DNA from: Candidatus Krumholzibacteriota bacterium
Lineage (GTDB): Bacteria; Krumholzibacteriota; Krumholzibacteriia; LZORAL124-64-63
Assembly (NCBI GenBank): GCA_022711765.1
Contig: JAKLEB010000003.1
Span: 124,001-188,000, forward strand
Direction: 5' to 3'
DNA: 64,000 nucleotides
Shown here: in pieces, positions 34,460-42,421 of the stretch
How the letters are laid out: every line of letters starts with the position of its first letter
Numbering within the stretch: the stretch's first letter is position 1
Translations under genes and position numbers: made by a program
Notes under the pieces: generated by a model
What the model was told of the DNA's origin: nothing
Databases searched by the model: none
The model's input: only the letters and a program-made list of their open reading frames with translations

Positions 34460-36618
34460 CACGCGATCCCCGCGAGACGGCCGCCCTGGAATACCAGCAC
34501 GGTCAGGATCCAGGCGAGCAGCGTGAGGCCCCAGAACTGGAACTGCGCCCAGCGCCAGCTGCCGCTCTCCTGGCGCGTCACGGCGACCGTGGACATGCAC
34601 GGCGTGGCGATCAGGCAGAAGAGCATGATGCAGTAGCCGACCAGCGGGTCGTAGTGGCGGCGCAGGCGCGCGCGCAGCGCCTCGGCGTTCTCGTCGGGGT
34701 TGCCGACGGCGAAGACGATGCCGAGCTGCGCCACGAACACCTCCTTGGCCGCGAAGGCGCCGATGAGCGCGGTGCCGATGCGCCAGTCGAAGCCCATCGG
34801 CCGCAGGATCGGTTCGAGCAGGCGGCCGGCGCGGCCGGCCACGGAGTAGGCCATGGCGGCCGCGGCCTCGACCTCCGCGGCGGTGGCCGCGGCGGCGTCC
34901 GGGCCGGCGTCCGAGCTGCCGTCCAGGCCGGCAGTCGCGCCGGCGGCCGGGGCGATGGCGGCCGGCGCGGGGGTGGCGTCCGCGGGCGGTGTCCAGCCCG
35001 CCGGCGGCTTCGGATAGCTCGTCAGGGCCCACAGGAGGATCGACACGCCGAGGATGATCGTGCCGGCCTTCTTCACGTAGAGCCAGCCGCGGGTCCACAT
35101 CTGGCTCACGAGGTTGAGCGCGGTCGGCATGCGGTAGGGCGGCAGCTCCATGAGGAACGGCGTCGTCTCGCCGCGGAACAGCGAGCGCCGCAGCAGGCGC
35201 GCGCCCACGAGCGCGAGCACGATCCCGGTCACGTAGAGCGCCCACAGCACCGGGCCCTGCCACCGCTGCGGGAAGAAGGCGGGGATCAGGAGCGCGTAGA
35301 TCGGCAGGCGCGCGCCGCAGCTCATCAGGGGCAGCACCAGCATGGTGATCAGCCGGTCGCGCCTGGTCTCCAGCGTGCGCGTGGCCATGATCGCGGGCAC
35401 GGTGCAGCCGAAGCCGATCAAGAGCGGGATGAAGCTCTTGCCGTGCAGGCCGGCGCGGCTCATCACGCGGTCCATGACGAACGCGGCGCGGGCCATGTAC
35501 CCGCTGCCTTCCAGCAGCGCGATCGCGAGGAACAGGAGCAGGATGTTCGGGAGGAACACGAGCACGCCGCCCACGCCGCCGATCACGCCGTCGACGAGCA
35601 GCGAGCGCAGCGGACTCTGCGACCCCGCCGGCCACAGGCCCGCGATCCAGACGCCCAGCGATCCGATCCCGTTCTCCATGAGGGTCATGAGCGGATCGCC
35701 GAGCGTGAACGTGAGGTTGAAGACCACGAACATCAGCGCCAGGAAGATGGGGACGCCCCAGACGGGGTGCATGGCGATCCGGTCGAGGCGGTCGGTGCGG
35801 TCGAGGCCCGGCAGCGCCCGGCCGCGGACCGCGCCGCGGCAGATCCCGTCGATGTACGCGTACCGCTGGCGGCTGATCGTCACGTCGCTGGTGTCGGCGC
35901 CGTCGAGGTCGAGCTCGGCCGCGGCTTCCTCGGCCTGGACGGCGATCGCCGGATCGTCGAAGGACCGCAGGACCGCGTGGTCGCGCTCGAGCAGCTTGAC
36001 CGCGTGCCAACGCCGTTGCCCGGCCGGCACGCCGCTGCCGGTGGCGAGCGTGCCGACCAGGCGCTCGATCCGCGGCTCGACCTCGCGGCCGAAGTCCACC
36101 CGCGCGGGTGGCCTGTCGCCGTTGTGGCCCGCGACGGCGATCACCGAGGCGAGCACGTCGTCGAGCCCGACGCCGCGGCTGCTCACGGCCGGCACGACCG
36201 GCGCGCCGAGCCGGCGTTCGAGCAGCGTGGTGTCGAACTCGAGGCCCTTCGCGGCCGCCACGTCGCTCATGTTCAGGACCACGACCACCGGCAGGCCCAG
36301 CTCCAGCAGCTCGGTCGTGAGGTAGAGGTTGCGTTCGAGGTTGCTCGCGTCGACGACGTCGACCACGACGTCCGGGCCGCCGCCGAGCAGGTAGTTGCGC
36401 GCGACCAGCTCCTCCTCGCTGTAGGCGGTCAGGCTGTAGGTGCCGGGCAGGTCGACGAAGTGGAGTTCGGCGTCCGGCGTGCGCCGGATCCCTTCCTTCC
36501 ACTCGACGGTCACGCCGGGGTAGTTGCCCACGCGCTGGCGGGCGCCGGTCAGGCTGTTGAAGAGGGTGGTCTTGCCGGAATTGGGGTTGCCGGCCAGGGC
36601 CACCGTGATGCGCTTCAC
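34459..36618 (-). CDS. feoB: Ferrous iron transporter FeoB
   Basis: 719 residues from GTG 36618. N-terminal G domain: G1 GNPNSGKTTLFNSLTG, G3 DLPGTYSL, G4 NMSD. Then a GDI-type helical region, and a membrane domain with two Gate-type repeats (GGVGGVLVFLPNILLLFLAIALLEGSGYMARAAFVMD, and the MPLMSCGARLPIYALLIPAFF region with the conserved Cys). An alanine/glycine-rich insertion (about residues 545-585) between membrane segments is unusual. It imports Fe(II) across the inner membrane. Third gene of a dtxR-feoA-feoB operon; feoA ends 70 nt upstream. Confidence 0.95.
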   Translation of the reverse strand: MKRITVALAGNPNSGKTTLFNSLTGARQRVGNYPGVTVEWKEGIRRTPDAELHFVDLPGTYSLTAYSEEELVARNYLLGGGPDVVVDVVDASNLERNLYLTTELLELGLPVVVVLNMSDVAAAKGLEFDTTLLERRLGAPVVPAVSSRGVGLDDVLASVIAVAGHNGDRPPARVDFGREVEPRIERLVGTLATGSGVPAGQRRWHAVKLLERDHAVLRSFDDPAIAVQAEEAAAELDLDGADTSDVTISRQRYAYIDGICRGAVRGRALPGLDRTDRLDRIAMHPVWGVPIFLALMFVVFNLTFTLGDPLMTLMENGIGSLGVWIAGLWPAGSQSPLRSLLVDGVIGGVGGVLVFLPNILLLFLAIALLEGSGYMARAAFVMDRVMSRAGLHGKSFIPLLIGFGCTVPAIMATRTLETRRDRLITMLVLPLMSCGARLPIYALLIPAFFPQRWQGPVLWALYVTGIVLALVGARLLRRSLFRGETTPFLMELPPYRMPTALNLVSQMWTRGWLYVKKAGTIILGVSILLWALTSYPKPPAGWTPPADATPAPAAIAPAAGATAGLDGSSDAGPDAAAATAAEVEAAAAMAYSVAGRAGRLLEPILRPMGFDWRIGTALIGAFAAKEVFVAQLGIVFAVGNPDENAEALRARLRRHYDPLVGYCIMLFCLIATPCMSTVAVTRQESGSWRWAQFQFWGLTLLAWILTVLVFQGGRLAGIA

Positions 36619-36688
36619 CTCGGATCACCTGCCCATCGGATGTTTGGCCCGACAAAAACTCCCCGGAAAAAAAAGCGGTCAGGAACGG

Positions 36689-36904
36689 TCAGTCGACCTC
36701 GATCTTCATCGCCATGCCGCGGCCGATGCAGATGCGCGCGTTGTTGACCGCCACCACGAACGGTCCGTTGCCGCCGTTGCGCAGGACGGTCACCTCGGCG
36801 CCCGGGATGAGCCCCAGGGCGGCCAGCCGGCCGCGCAGGTTGCGCCCGCCCTGGATCGAGCGCAGCACCGCCTTGGTCCCCTCGCGGATGAGCGCGAGCG
36901 GCAT
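36689..36904 (-). CDS. feoA: FeoA ferrous iron transport protein
   Basis: 71 residues from ATG 36904. A small SH3-like domain (LRGRLAALGLIPGAEVTVLRNGGNGPFVVAVNNARICIGRGMAMKI) as in FeoA, which is thought to modulate FeoB. It starts one base after the dtxR-type regulator stop (TGA-G-ATG), so the two are coupled. Confidence 0.92.
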   Translation of the reverse strand: MPLALIREGTKAVLRSIQGGRNLRGRLAALGLIPGAEVTVLRNGGNGPFVVAVNNARICIGRGMAMKIEVD

Positions 36905-36905
36905 C

Positions 36906-37355
36906 TCACGCCCCCTTCCCGGAGACGAAGTCGCCCTGGTTGCCGTCCCAGCGGACGGCCGTGCCCGGATGCCGGTGCCGGAAGGCCATCATGAGGCGCA
37001 GCCGCTCCAGCACGTCCTGGCTCATGCCGTGCTCGAGACGGCAGGCGTCCGCCTCCGCCAGCTTCGAGTCCAGCCCGAGGACCTCGACCAGGAAGCTCCG
37101 CAACGCCGCATGTCGCTCGACGACGCCGGCGGCGGCCGTCTGGCCGTCCTCGGTCAGGGTGACCAGGTCGTAGGGCGCGTAGTTGACGAGTCCCTTCTCC
37201 GCGAGGGATCGCAAGGCCTGGGTCACCGAGGAGTTGTGCACTCCCAGGCGATCGACGATGTCCTTGGCGCGGGCGGCCTGCTTGCTCTCGACGATGTGGT
37301 AGATCGCCTCGAGGTAGTCTTCCAGGCTGGCGCTCAGCTGCGGACTCGCTCGCAT
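36906..37355 (-). CDS. DtxR/MntR-family metal-dependent regulator
   Basis: 149 residues from ATG 37355. The N-terminal winged helix (SLEDYLEAIYHIVESKQAARAKDIVDRLGVHNSSVTQALRSLAEKGLVNY) and dimer/metal-binding part (TLTEDGQTAAAGVVERHAALRSFLVEVLGLD...ADACRLEHGMS) are typical of DtxR/MntR: residues H and E in the ERHAALRSFL helix and CRLEHGMS form the metal sites. It lacks the SH3-like third domain, which here is supplied as the separate FeoA downstream. Expected to sense Fe(II) or Mn(II) and repress the feo operon. A promoter is seen 56 bp upstream. Confidence 0.9.
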   Translation of the reverse strand: MRASPQLSASLEDYLEAIYHIVESKQAARAKDIVDRLGVHNSSVTQALRSLAEKGLVNYAPYDLVTLTEDGQTAAAGVVERHAALRSFLVEVLGLDSKLAEADACRLEHGMSQDVLERLRLMMAFRHRHPGTAVRWDGNQGDFVSGKGA

Positions 37356-37410
37356 CCCCTCGACTCCTGGCAAGGGCGCGGTCGCCCCGCCGTATGGTGG
37401 CCCGGTGAAA

Positions 37411-37439
37411 AATTTAACGCCCGGTGTGCGTGATGCCAA
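37411..37439 (-). promoter_or_regulatory. Promoter of the dtxR-feo operon
   Basis: Minus strand TTGGCA (37439-37434), 17-nt spacer, TAAATT (37416-37411). The -10 lies in a short AT-rich patch in otherwise GC-rich DNA. The predicted start is near 37404, about 50 nt before the ATG. No clear DtxR box is recognised, so the operator is unresolved. Confidence 0.6.
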
Positions 37440-37511
37440 ATTCTTTTTGCCACCCCTAAACCCCCGTCCGCGGACAGCGCCCGGCCGGCGTCCGCCGGCG
37501 GGCTCTCGCGG

Positions 37512-38402
37512 TCAATTCTCCCGGTAGAGGTTGTCGATCCCCGTGAGGTTCTGCCGGATGTCCCAGATCAGCTGCGGCAGCCTGGATTCGGGCAGGCCCA
37601 CGCGGGCGAACAGCGCTCCGTGGGGAGCGGGATCGAAGTCCGTGCTCAGGTCGATCGGCTCGCCGTGGCCCACGTGCCAGGTGTCCACGACGACCTCGGC
37701 CAGCTGGAGCACCCGCGCGCCCGGTGCGATCGCGGGCGCGTCCGGGGCCTGGTGATGGTCCCGGATCGACTCGACGATGGTCTCGGGGAGCCGCCACTGC
37801 CGCAGGATGTACTCGGCCAGCTCGGCGTGGTCCATCCCCACCGCGGCGGCTTCCTCGGCCAGGGTCACCGGCCGCTTGCCCGGGATCGGGTCGAGGTAGT
37901 CGTCGATGATGAGCTTGCCGACGTCGTGGAGCAGCCCCGCCACGAAGCCCTCCTCGGCGTGCATCGGCTTGACGGGCAGGACCCCGAGCAGCGCGCGCGC
38001 GGCGAGTCCGATGGCGGTCGAGTGCATCCAGTATCCGCGACTCGGCTCGTACGCGTAGTTCTTCAGGCGCAGCCGGGTGAGGCCCTCGGTGCTGACGGCG
38101 AACACGATCTTCTTCATCTGGTCCAGCCCCACCAGCACCACGGCCTCGGGGATGGAGCGGATGTGGCGGGGACGGCCGTAGAGGCCGCTGTTGGCCACCT
38201 TCAGCAGCCGGGCCACGAGCGCCTGGTCCTTGCTGAGGACCGACTCGAAGTCCTTCGCGGTGAAGTACTCGCGCCGCGAGAGCGCCAGGAACTCGGCGAC
38301 CACCGAGGACAGGCTCGGCAGGTCCTCGATGCGCTTCAGCACGTCGAGCCTGACCTCGCGCCAGCCGGTGTCGCTGGCGTGTTCGAGCGTACGAGTCGTC
38401 AT
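37512..38402 (-). CDS. HDOD-domain signalling protein
   Basis: 296 residues from ATG 38402. The HDOD core runs from LPSLSSVVAEFLALSRREYFTAKDFESVLSKDQALVARLLKVANSGLYG to EGFVAGLLHDVGKLIIDDYL and the VGMDHAELAEYILRQWRLPETIVESIRDHH helix. HDOD proteins are HD-related but usually not c-di-GMP phosphodiesterases; they act in signalling, motility or stress in ways that vary. Here HDVGK and HDDH-like histidines are present, so residual phosphohydrolase activity cannot be excluded. Single gene; a short C-terminal extension ends in RQNLTGIDNLYREN. Confidence 0.88.
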   Translation of the reverse strand: MTTRTLEHASDTGWREVRLDVLKRIEDLPSLSSVVAEFLALSRREYFTAKDFESVLSKDQALVARLLKVANSGLYGRPRHIRSIPEAVVLVGLDQMKKIVFAVSTEGLTRLRLKNYAYEPSRGYWMHSTAIGLAARALLGVLPVKPMHAEEGFVAGLLHDVGKLIIDDYLDPIPGKRPVTLAEEAAAVGMDHAELAEYILRQWRLPETIVESIRDHHQAPDAPAIAPGARVLQLAEVVVDTWHVGHGEPIDLSTDFDPAPHGALFARVGLPESRLPQLIWDIRQNLTGIDNLYREN

Positions 38403-38580
38403 GGGCGAACACTCCTCGGGCCGGTTGCATTTCGCGATGAACGGTACGGTGGCCGGTCCAATCGCCGAAGCACACGGCGTGCCAGCCGCGCGGCGGACCC
38501 GCGCCGCCGGACGCTCTGCCGGGTTCATGATCGGCCGCCGGCGGGAAGACCTGAGCCGGCGGTGGCGCCGGCCTGGCTTC

Positions 38581-39294
38581 TCAGGCGTCGATGTCCGGGA
38601 CCTCGCGCGCCGTTTCCCGCTTCCCGCCGGTCCGGTAGGCCTCCGGCAGGCTCGGCACGGGGGGCGCCGTGGTGACGCAGACGAGGAGGTAGACGAACAG
38701 TCCCACGACCAGCAGGGCGGGGACCCAGCCCGGCACGCGCCCGATCGCCAGGATCTCGAACCAGTTCTCGCCGGCGGCCCGCCGCTGCAGGACCACGACC
38801 AGCACCCAGCCCGCGATCAAGGCCACGAACAGCGGCGCGTAGACGCGCCCCAGTCGCGAGCGGATGGCCTGGCGCAGGGAGAGATGGAAGCGCGGGGTGA
38901 ACAGGTCGTCGGCCACGCAGAGGCCCCAGTCGACCATCGGGCTCGTGAGGTCGCGGCGCAGCAGGGGTCCGTAGAAGTTCTCCTCGATCATCCGCAGGCG
39001 CGAGTGGAACACGTCGAAGAAGCGGAAGCGCTGCGCCTCCAGGATCAGGAACAGCAGGTTGGCGTACATGCCCGCGAGCAGGGTCTGCGCGGCGTATTCC
39101 GGGCGGTTGAAGGCGAAGCTGAGGATGCCGGCCGTCGTGAAGATCGCCCAGTTCGTGGTGGTGTCCAGGCGGAGGCGCCACGACAGCGACCGCTGCAGCT
39201 CGCCGCGGTAGAGGTGCGCCATTGCGGTGATGTACTCGCCGCGCAACAGCGGCTGGCCCTCGAAGTCCGGGAACGGCTGCTTGCGTTCATCCAT
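38581..39294 (-). CDS. DUF2270 integral membrane protein
   Basis: 237 residues from ATG 39294. MAHLYRGELQRSLSWRLRLDTTTNWAIFTTAGILSFAFNRPE and EAQRFRFFDVFHSRLRMIEENFYGPLLR are the DUF2270 signature. Two N-terminal and two C-terminal hydrophobic segments suggest four membrane helices around a cytoplasmic loop. Function unknown. The next minus-strand gene (DnaQ-like) ends 13 bp upstream, so the two may share a transcript. Confidence 0.85.
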   Translation of the reverse strand: MDERKQPFPDFEGQPLLRGEYITAMAHLYRGELQRSLSWRLRLDTTTNWAIFTTAGILSFAFNRPEYAAQTLLAGMYANLLFLILEAQRFRFFDVFHSRLRMIEENFYGPLLRRDLTSPMVDWGLCVADDLFTPRFHLSLRQAIRSRLGRVYAPLFVALIAGWVLVVVLQRRAAGENWFEILAIGRVPGWVPALLVVGLFVYLLVCVTTAPPVPSLPEAYRTGGKRETAREVPDIDA

Positions 39295-39307
39295 GGCGAC
39301 TCCCGTC

Positions 39308-40096
39308 TCACTGGCGGACCGGATACGTGCCCGCGAGCGCGTCGCGCAGGATGCCCTTGACTTCCTCGCTGAAGTCCTTGCCCAGCATCCACTCGAGGTA
39401 GCCGCGGTCCTGCTGGTTGCGCGCCATGTCGCGAAGCGACTTGCCCTCGTGCTTGCCGAAGGCGAAGACCGCGTCGCCCTGGTCGTTCCAGCGGAACTTG
39501 CGGCCGCGGTCGACGAAGCGTTCCTGGCCCCGGTTGCAGAAGGCGTGCAGGCCGTCGGCATCGCGCGGCAGGTCCGGGTAGCGCGCGAGCTGGGCGTCGA
39601 GGACGTCGAGGGTCGCCAGGGCGTCGGCCTCGGCGGAGTGCGCGCCGGCGAGTTCGCGCCCGCAGTAGAAGCGCACGGCCGCGACGAGGTTGCGCGGTTC
39701 CTTCCGGTGGAAGATGACCATCGCGTCCAGCAGCCGCCGGCCGCGGGCCTGGAAGGCGCCGCCCTCGCGCCGGATCTCCGCCTCGAGCAGCGGCAGGTCG
39801 AAGTTCAGCGCGTTGAAGCCGACGAGATCGGCGCCAGCCAGGAACTCCTCGACCTCCGCGCGGATCTGGCTGAAGCTCGGCGCCGCGCGCACGTGCTCGT
39901 CGCGGATCCCGTGGACCGCGGTCGCCTCGGCGGGGATCGGCCGCTGCGGATTGACGAGCGTGGTGAACGTGCGGCGCCCGCCGTCCGGCTCGACGCGCAC
40001 CAGGGCGATCTGGACGATGCGGTCCTTCGCGGGGTCGGTGCCCGTGGTCTCGAGGTCGAAGCACACGAGCGGGCGATCGAGCTGGAGGTTCTGCAT
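39308..40096 (-). CDS. DnaQ-like 3'-5' exonuclease
   Basis: 262 residues from ATG 40096. DEDDh exonuclease: ExoI CFDLETTGTDP, ExoII GFNALNFDLPLLEAEI, ExoIII HSAEADALATLDVLDAQL. The C-terminal ~70 residues (AFGKHEGKSLRDMARNQQDRGYLEWMLGKDFSEEVKGILRDAL) match a small domain often fused to such exonucleases. It may proofread or trim nucleic acids; whether it is the replicase epsilon subunit is unclear, since polymerase genes are not near. It starts 74 bp from the preceding gene's end. Confidence 0.88.
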   Translation of the reverse strand: MQNLQLDRPLVCFDLETTGTDPAKDRIVQIALVRVEPDGGRRTFTTLVNPQRPIPAEATAVHGIRDEHVRAAPSFSQIRAEVEEFLAGADLVGFNALNFDLPLLEAEIRREGGAFQARGRRLLDAMVIFHRKEPRNLVAAVRFYCGRELAGAHSAEADALATLDVLDAQLARYPDLPRDADGLHAFCNRGQERFVDRGRKFRWNDQGDAVFAFGKHEGKSLRDMARNQQDRGYLEWMLGKDFSEEVKGILRDALAGTYPVRQ

Positions 40097-40170
40097 GCGC
40101 GGTCGACTCCGGATTGACGGCCTGGCCTGCAAGATAGCACGGCCGCCGCGGAGTGTCGCCCGCCGTGTCC

Positions 40171-40890
40171 TCAGGCTGTCTCGTCGGACGCGGGCCTCGC
40201 GCGCAGCAGCGCGATGCCGCCGGCCACGAGCGGACCGACGAAGAGAACGAGGACCATGGCCTTGCTCAGGTCCTGCAGGGCGAACGCCCGGTCGAGGCGG
40301 AAGGCCCAGATCGCCGCGGCGCCCGCCGCGAGCAGCAGCGATCCGGCCAGCCGCGGCAGCCGGTGCGCGAGCCACGCCAGCGCGAAGAAGCAGAGCGCCG
40401 GCAGGGAATGCATGAGCATGCCGAGCGGTTGCTGCCAGCTGTCGGCGACGCTGAACAGGAGCCAGAACGTTCCGAACACCAGCAGGGTGGTGCTCGCCGC
40501 CCGCTGGGCGCCCCAGTAGGCCAGCAAGGCGCTGAAGAGCCAGGTGAGCCACAGGACGGAGAGCAGGAGGGCCACGGGCAGGGCCAGGCCGTCGAGGTTC
40601 GCGGTGCCCCGCTTCAGCGCGCTGATCACGACCACGGCGGCGCTGCCGCCGGCGAGGTAGGCGTGGTAGCCCGCGCGCCAGGCTGCCTGGCGGCGGAACT
40701 CGTCCTGATCGTGGAGCCAGCCCAGCTCGCGGAGGATGCCGGGGCCGAACGTGCCGAACGCGGCGAGGACGAGGAAACCCATGTCGACGAGCGTCCCGAG
40801 CAGGATGCCGGCGGCGGTCAGCGCGGCGCCCACGGTCGTGGCGACGGCGGGGCGACGGAAGGGGAATCGACGCTCAGCGGTGCGAGCCAT
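40171..40890 (-). CDS. Polytopic membrane protein partnered with an Xre regulator
   Basis: 239 residues from ATG 40890. About seven hydrophobic segments (VGAALTAAGILLGTLVDMGFLVLAAFG, LALPVALLLSVLWLTWLFSALLAYW, MLMHSLPALCFFALAWLAH, MVLVLFVGPLVAGGIALL). I do not recognise the family. Its start lies inside the end of the Xre gene (17-bp overlap), a common pairing of a small Xre repressor with a membrane protein. Confidence 0.7.
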   Translation of the reverse strand: MARTAERRFPFRRPAVATTVGAALTAAGILLGTLVDMGFLVLAAFGTFGPGILRELGWLHDQDEFRRQAAWRAGYHAYLAGGSAAVVVISALKRGTANLDGLALPVALLLSVLWLTWLFSALLAYWGAQRAASTTLLVFGTFWLLFSVADSWQQPLGMLMHSLPALCFFALAWLAHRLPRLAGSLLLAAGAAAIWAFRLDRAFALQDLSKAMVLVLFVGPLVAGGIALLRARPASDETA

Positions 40891-41116
40891 CGGCGCGTCC
40901 TCTCGCCAGCTGGAACAGGTCTTCGACCGCGACGCCGAGCGCGTGCGCCAGGCGCAGCGCCAGGCCGACGGTCGGGTTGTAGTGGCCCTTCTCGATGGAC
41001 ACGATCGTCTGGCGCGACACACCGACCGCTTCGGCGAGCGCCTGCTGGGTCAGCTCGCCGTGCAGCAGCCGGTGGCGCCGCAACTCGTTGACGACGTTCT
41101 CGTCCCTGGCTTTCAT
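40874..41116 (-). CDS. Xre-family HTH regulator
   Basis: 80 residues from ATG 41116. NELRRHRLLHGELTQQALAEAVGVSRQTIVSIEKGHYNPTVGLALRLAHALGVAVEDLFQL is a complete Xre/Cro-type helix-turn-helix of the YgzD-like class. It is short and lacks any other domain. First gene of a two-gene unit with the membrane protein. Its promoter is near consensus, and the -10 lies seven nt from the ATG, so the transcript should be leaderless. Repeats on the promoter suggest autoregulation. A longer frame to 41152 would overlap the promoter and is rejected. Confidence 0.88.
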   Translation of the reverse strand: MKARDENVVNELRRHRLLHGELTQQALAEAVGVSRQTIVSIEKGHYNPTVGLALRLAHALGVAVEDLFQLARGRADGSHR

Positions 41117-41123
41117 GTGGGGA

Positions 41124-41165
41124 AATGTAAAGCCAGCTTGTCTAAATGTCAAGTTAAATTTACAT
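41124..41165 (-). promoter_or_regulatory. Promoter and repeated operator-like sites of the Xre gene
   Basis: Minus strand TTGACA (41152-41147), 17-nt spacer, TACATT (41129-41124), seven nt to the ATG. On the plus strand ATGTAAA (41125-41131), ATGTCAA (41146-41152) and, inverted, TTTACAT (41159-41165) are spaced about one to two helical turns apart. Confidence 0.75.
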
Positions 41166-41217
41166 CGGCGGTGGGATGTCCCCGCGGGCGCTCACGGTCG
41201 GGTCGCCGTCGCGCCGG

Positions 41218-42303
41218 TCAGACCGGACGCAGCACGGGCACCCGGTGCCGCCACTCCGGATGCCACTCGCCCTCGCCGACGTGGATGGCGCAGAGGGTCT
41301 CGCGCAACCGGCGCGTGACCGGGCCTTCCTTGCCGTCGGCGATGGTGACGTCGCGGCCGAGGTGGTGGACGCGGCCGATCGACGTGACGATGGCCGCGGT
41401 GCCGCAGGAGAACGCTTCCTTCAGCTCGCCGCTCTCGGCGTCCCGGAGCAGGTCCGCGAGCACCGGCGGCGTCTCGACCCAGCGCAGGCCGAAATCGCGC
41501 ACGAGGACGCCGACGCTGTCGCGCGTGACGCCCGGCAGGATCGTGTCGCTCACGGGCTGGACCGGCGCCGTGATGACGCGGTCGGCGTAGACGAAGCAGA
41601 TGTTCATCGCGCCCATCTCCTCGACCGTGGAGCGGGTGAGCGCGTCGAGCCAGATGATCTGGTCGAATCCCTCCTGCTGGGCGCGCAGGATCGGCAGCAG
41701 CGCCGCCGCGTAGTTGCCGCCGGTCTTCGCGTAGCCCGTGCCGCCGGGGGCCGAGCGCACGTAGTCGGTCTCCGCCTTCAGGTACAGCGGCTTGGCGCCG
41801 CCCTTGAAGTACGAGCCGACCGGGCCGGTGATGATGAAGAATGTGTACGTCGCGGACGTCGCCACGCCGAGGCTCGGCTCGTCGCCGATCATCGTCGGAC
41901 GGATGTAGAGCGATCCCGGCTTCGGCGGCACCCAGTCGCCGTCGAGCGCGACGAGCATCTCGAGGGCGCGCATGAAGAGGTCGGGGTCGACATTGGGCAT
42001 GCTGATCCGCGTCGCGCTCCGGTTGAAGCGCGCGACGTTCATCTCGGGCCGGAACATGTGGAGCGACCCGTCCTGCGGGTTCCGGTAGGCCTTCATGCCC
42101 TCGAAGATCTCCTGCGCGTAGTGCAGGACCTTGGCGGCCGGGCTGAGGCTGAGGGGGCCGAACGGTTCGATGCGCGGGTCGTGCCAGGCGCCGTCTCGCC
42201 ACTCCATCTTGAACATGTGCGGCGAGTAGTGCTTGCCGAACACGAGCTTGTCCCAGGGCGGCGGCGGTGGGGGAGCCGGGTGGCGTTCGATCCGGATGTT
42301 CAT
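41218..42303 (-). CDS. ilvE: Branched-chain amino-acid aminotransferase (class IV, PLP)
   Basis: 361 residues from ATG 42303, with AGGAGG upstream. Fold-type IV aminotransferase of the longer BCAT group: PLSLSPAAKVLHYAQEIFEGMKAYR, YIRPTMIGDEPSLGV, the PLP-lysine segment GYAKTGGNYAAALLPI and SCGTAAIVTSIG. It transfers the amino group between glutamate and Leu/Ile/Val. A run of six prolines near the N-terminus is unusual. Single gene. Confidence 0.93.
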   Translation of the reverse strand: MNIRIERHPAPPPPPPWDKLVFGKHYSPHMFKMEWRDGAWHDPRIEPFGPLSLSPAAKVLHYAQEIFEGMKAYRNPQDGSLHMFRPEMNVARFNRSATRISMPNVDPDLFMRALEMLVALDGDWVPPKPGSLYIRPTMIGDEPSLGVATSATYTFFIITGPVGSYFKGGAKPLYLKAETDYVRSAPGGTGYAKTGGNYAAALLPILRAQQEGFDQIIWLDALTRSTVEEMGAMNICFVYADRVITAPVQPVSDTILPGVTRDSVGVLVRDFGLRWVETPPVLADLLRDAESGELKEAFSCGTAAIVTSIGRVHHLGRDVTIADGKEGPVTRRLRETLCAIHVGEGEWHPEWRHRVPVLRPV

Positions 42304-42421
42304 GCTGGCCTCCTGACTGTTGACGGTTCGGCGGCCGCGGGAACCCCGCGCAGGCAGGACCCAAATGTGTCGGATCGGGACGCGCATTGCAAGGTCCCGG
42401 CGCCGCGGATACCCTCCCGGC

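Noticed and set aside
34654-36747. A 697-codon frame antisense to feoB
   Set aside because: Composition artefact of GC-rich codons; H/R/A/E-rich and without domains; feoB is clear on the other strand.
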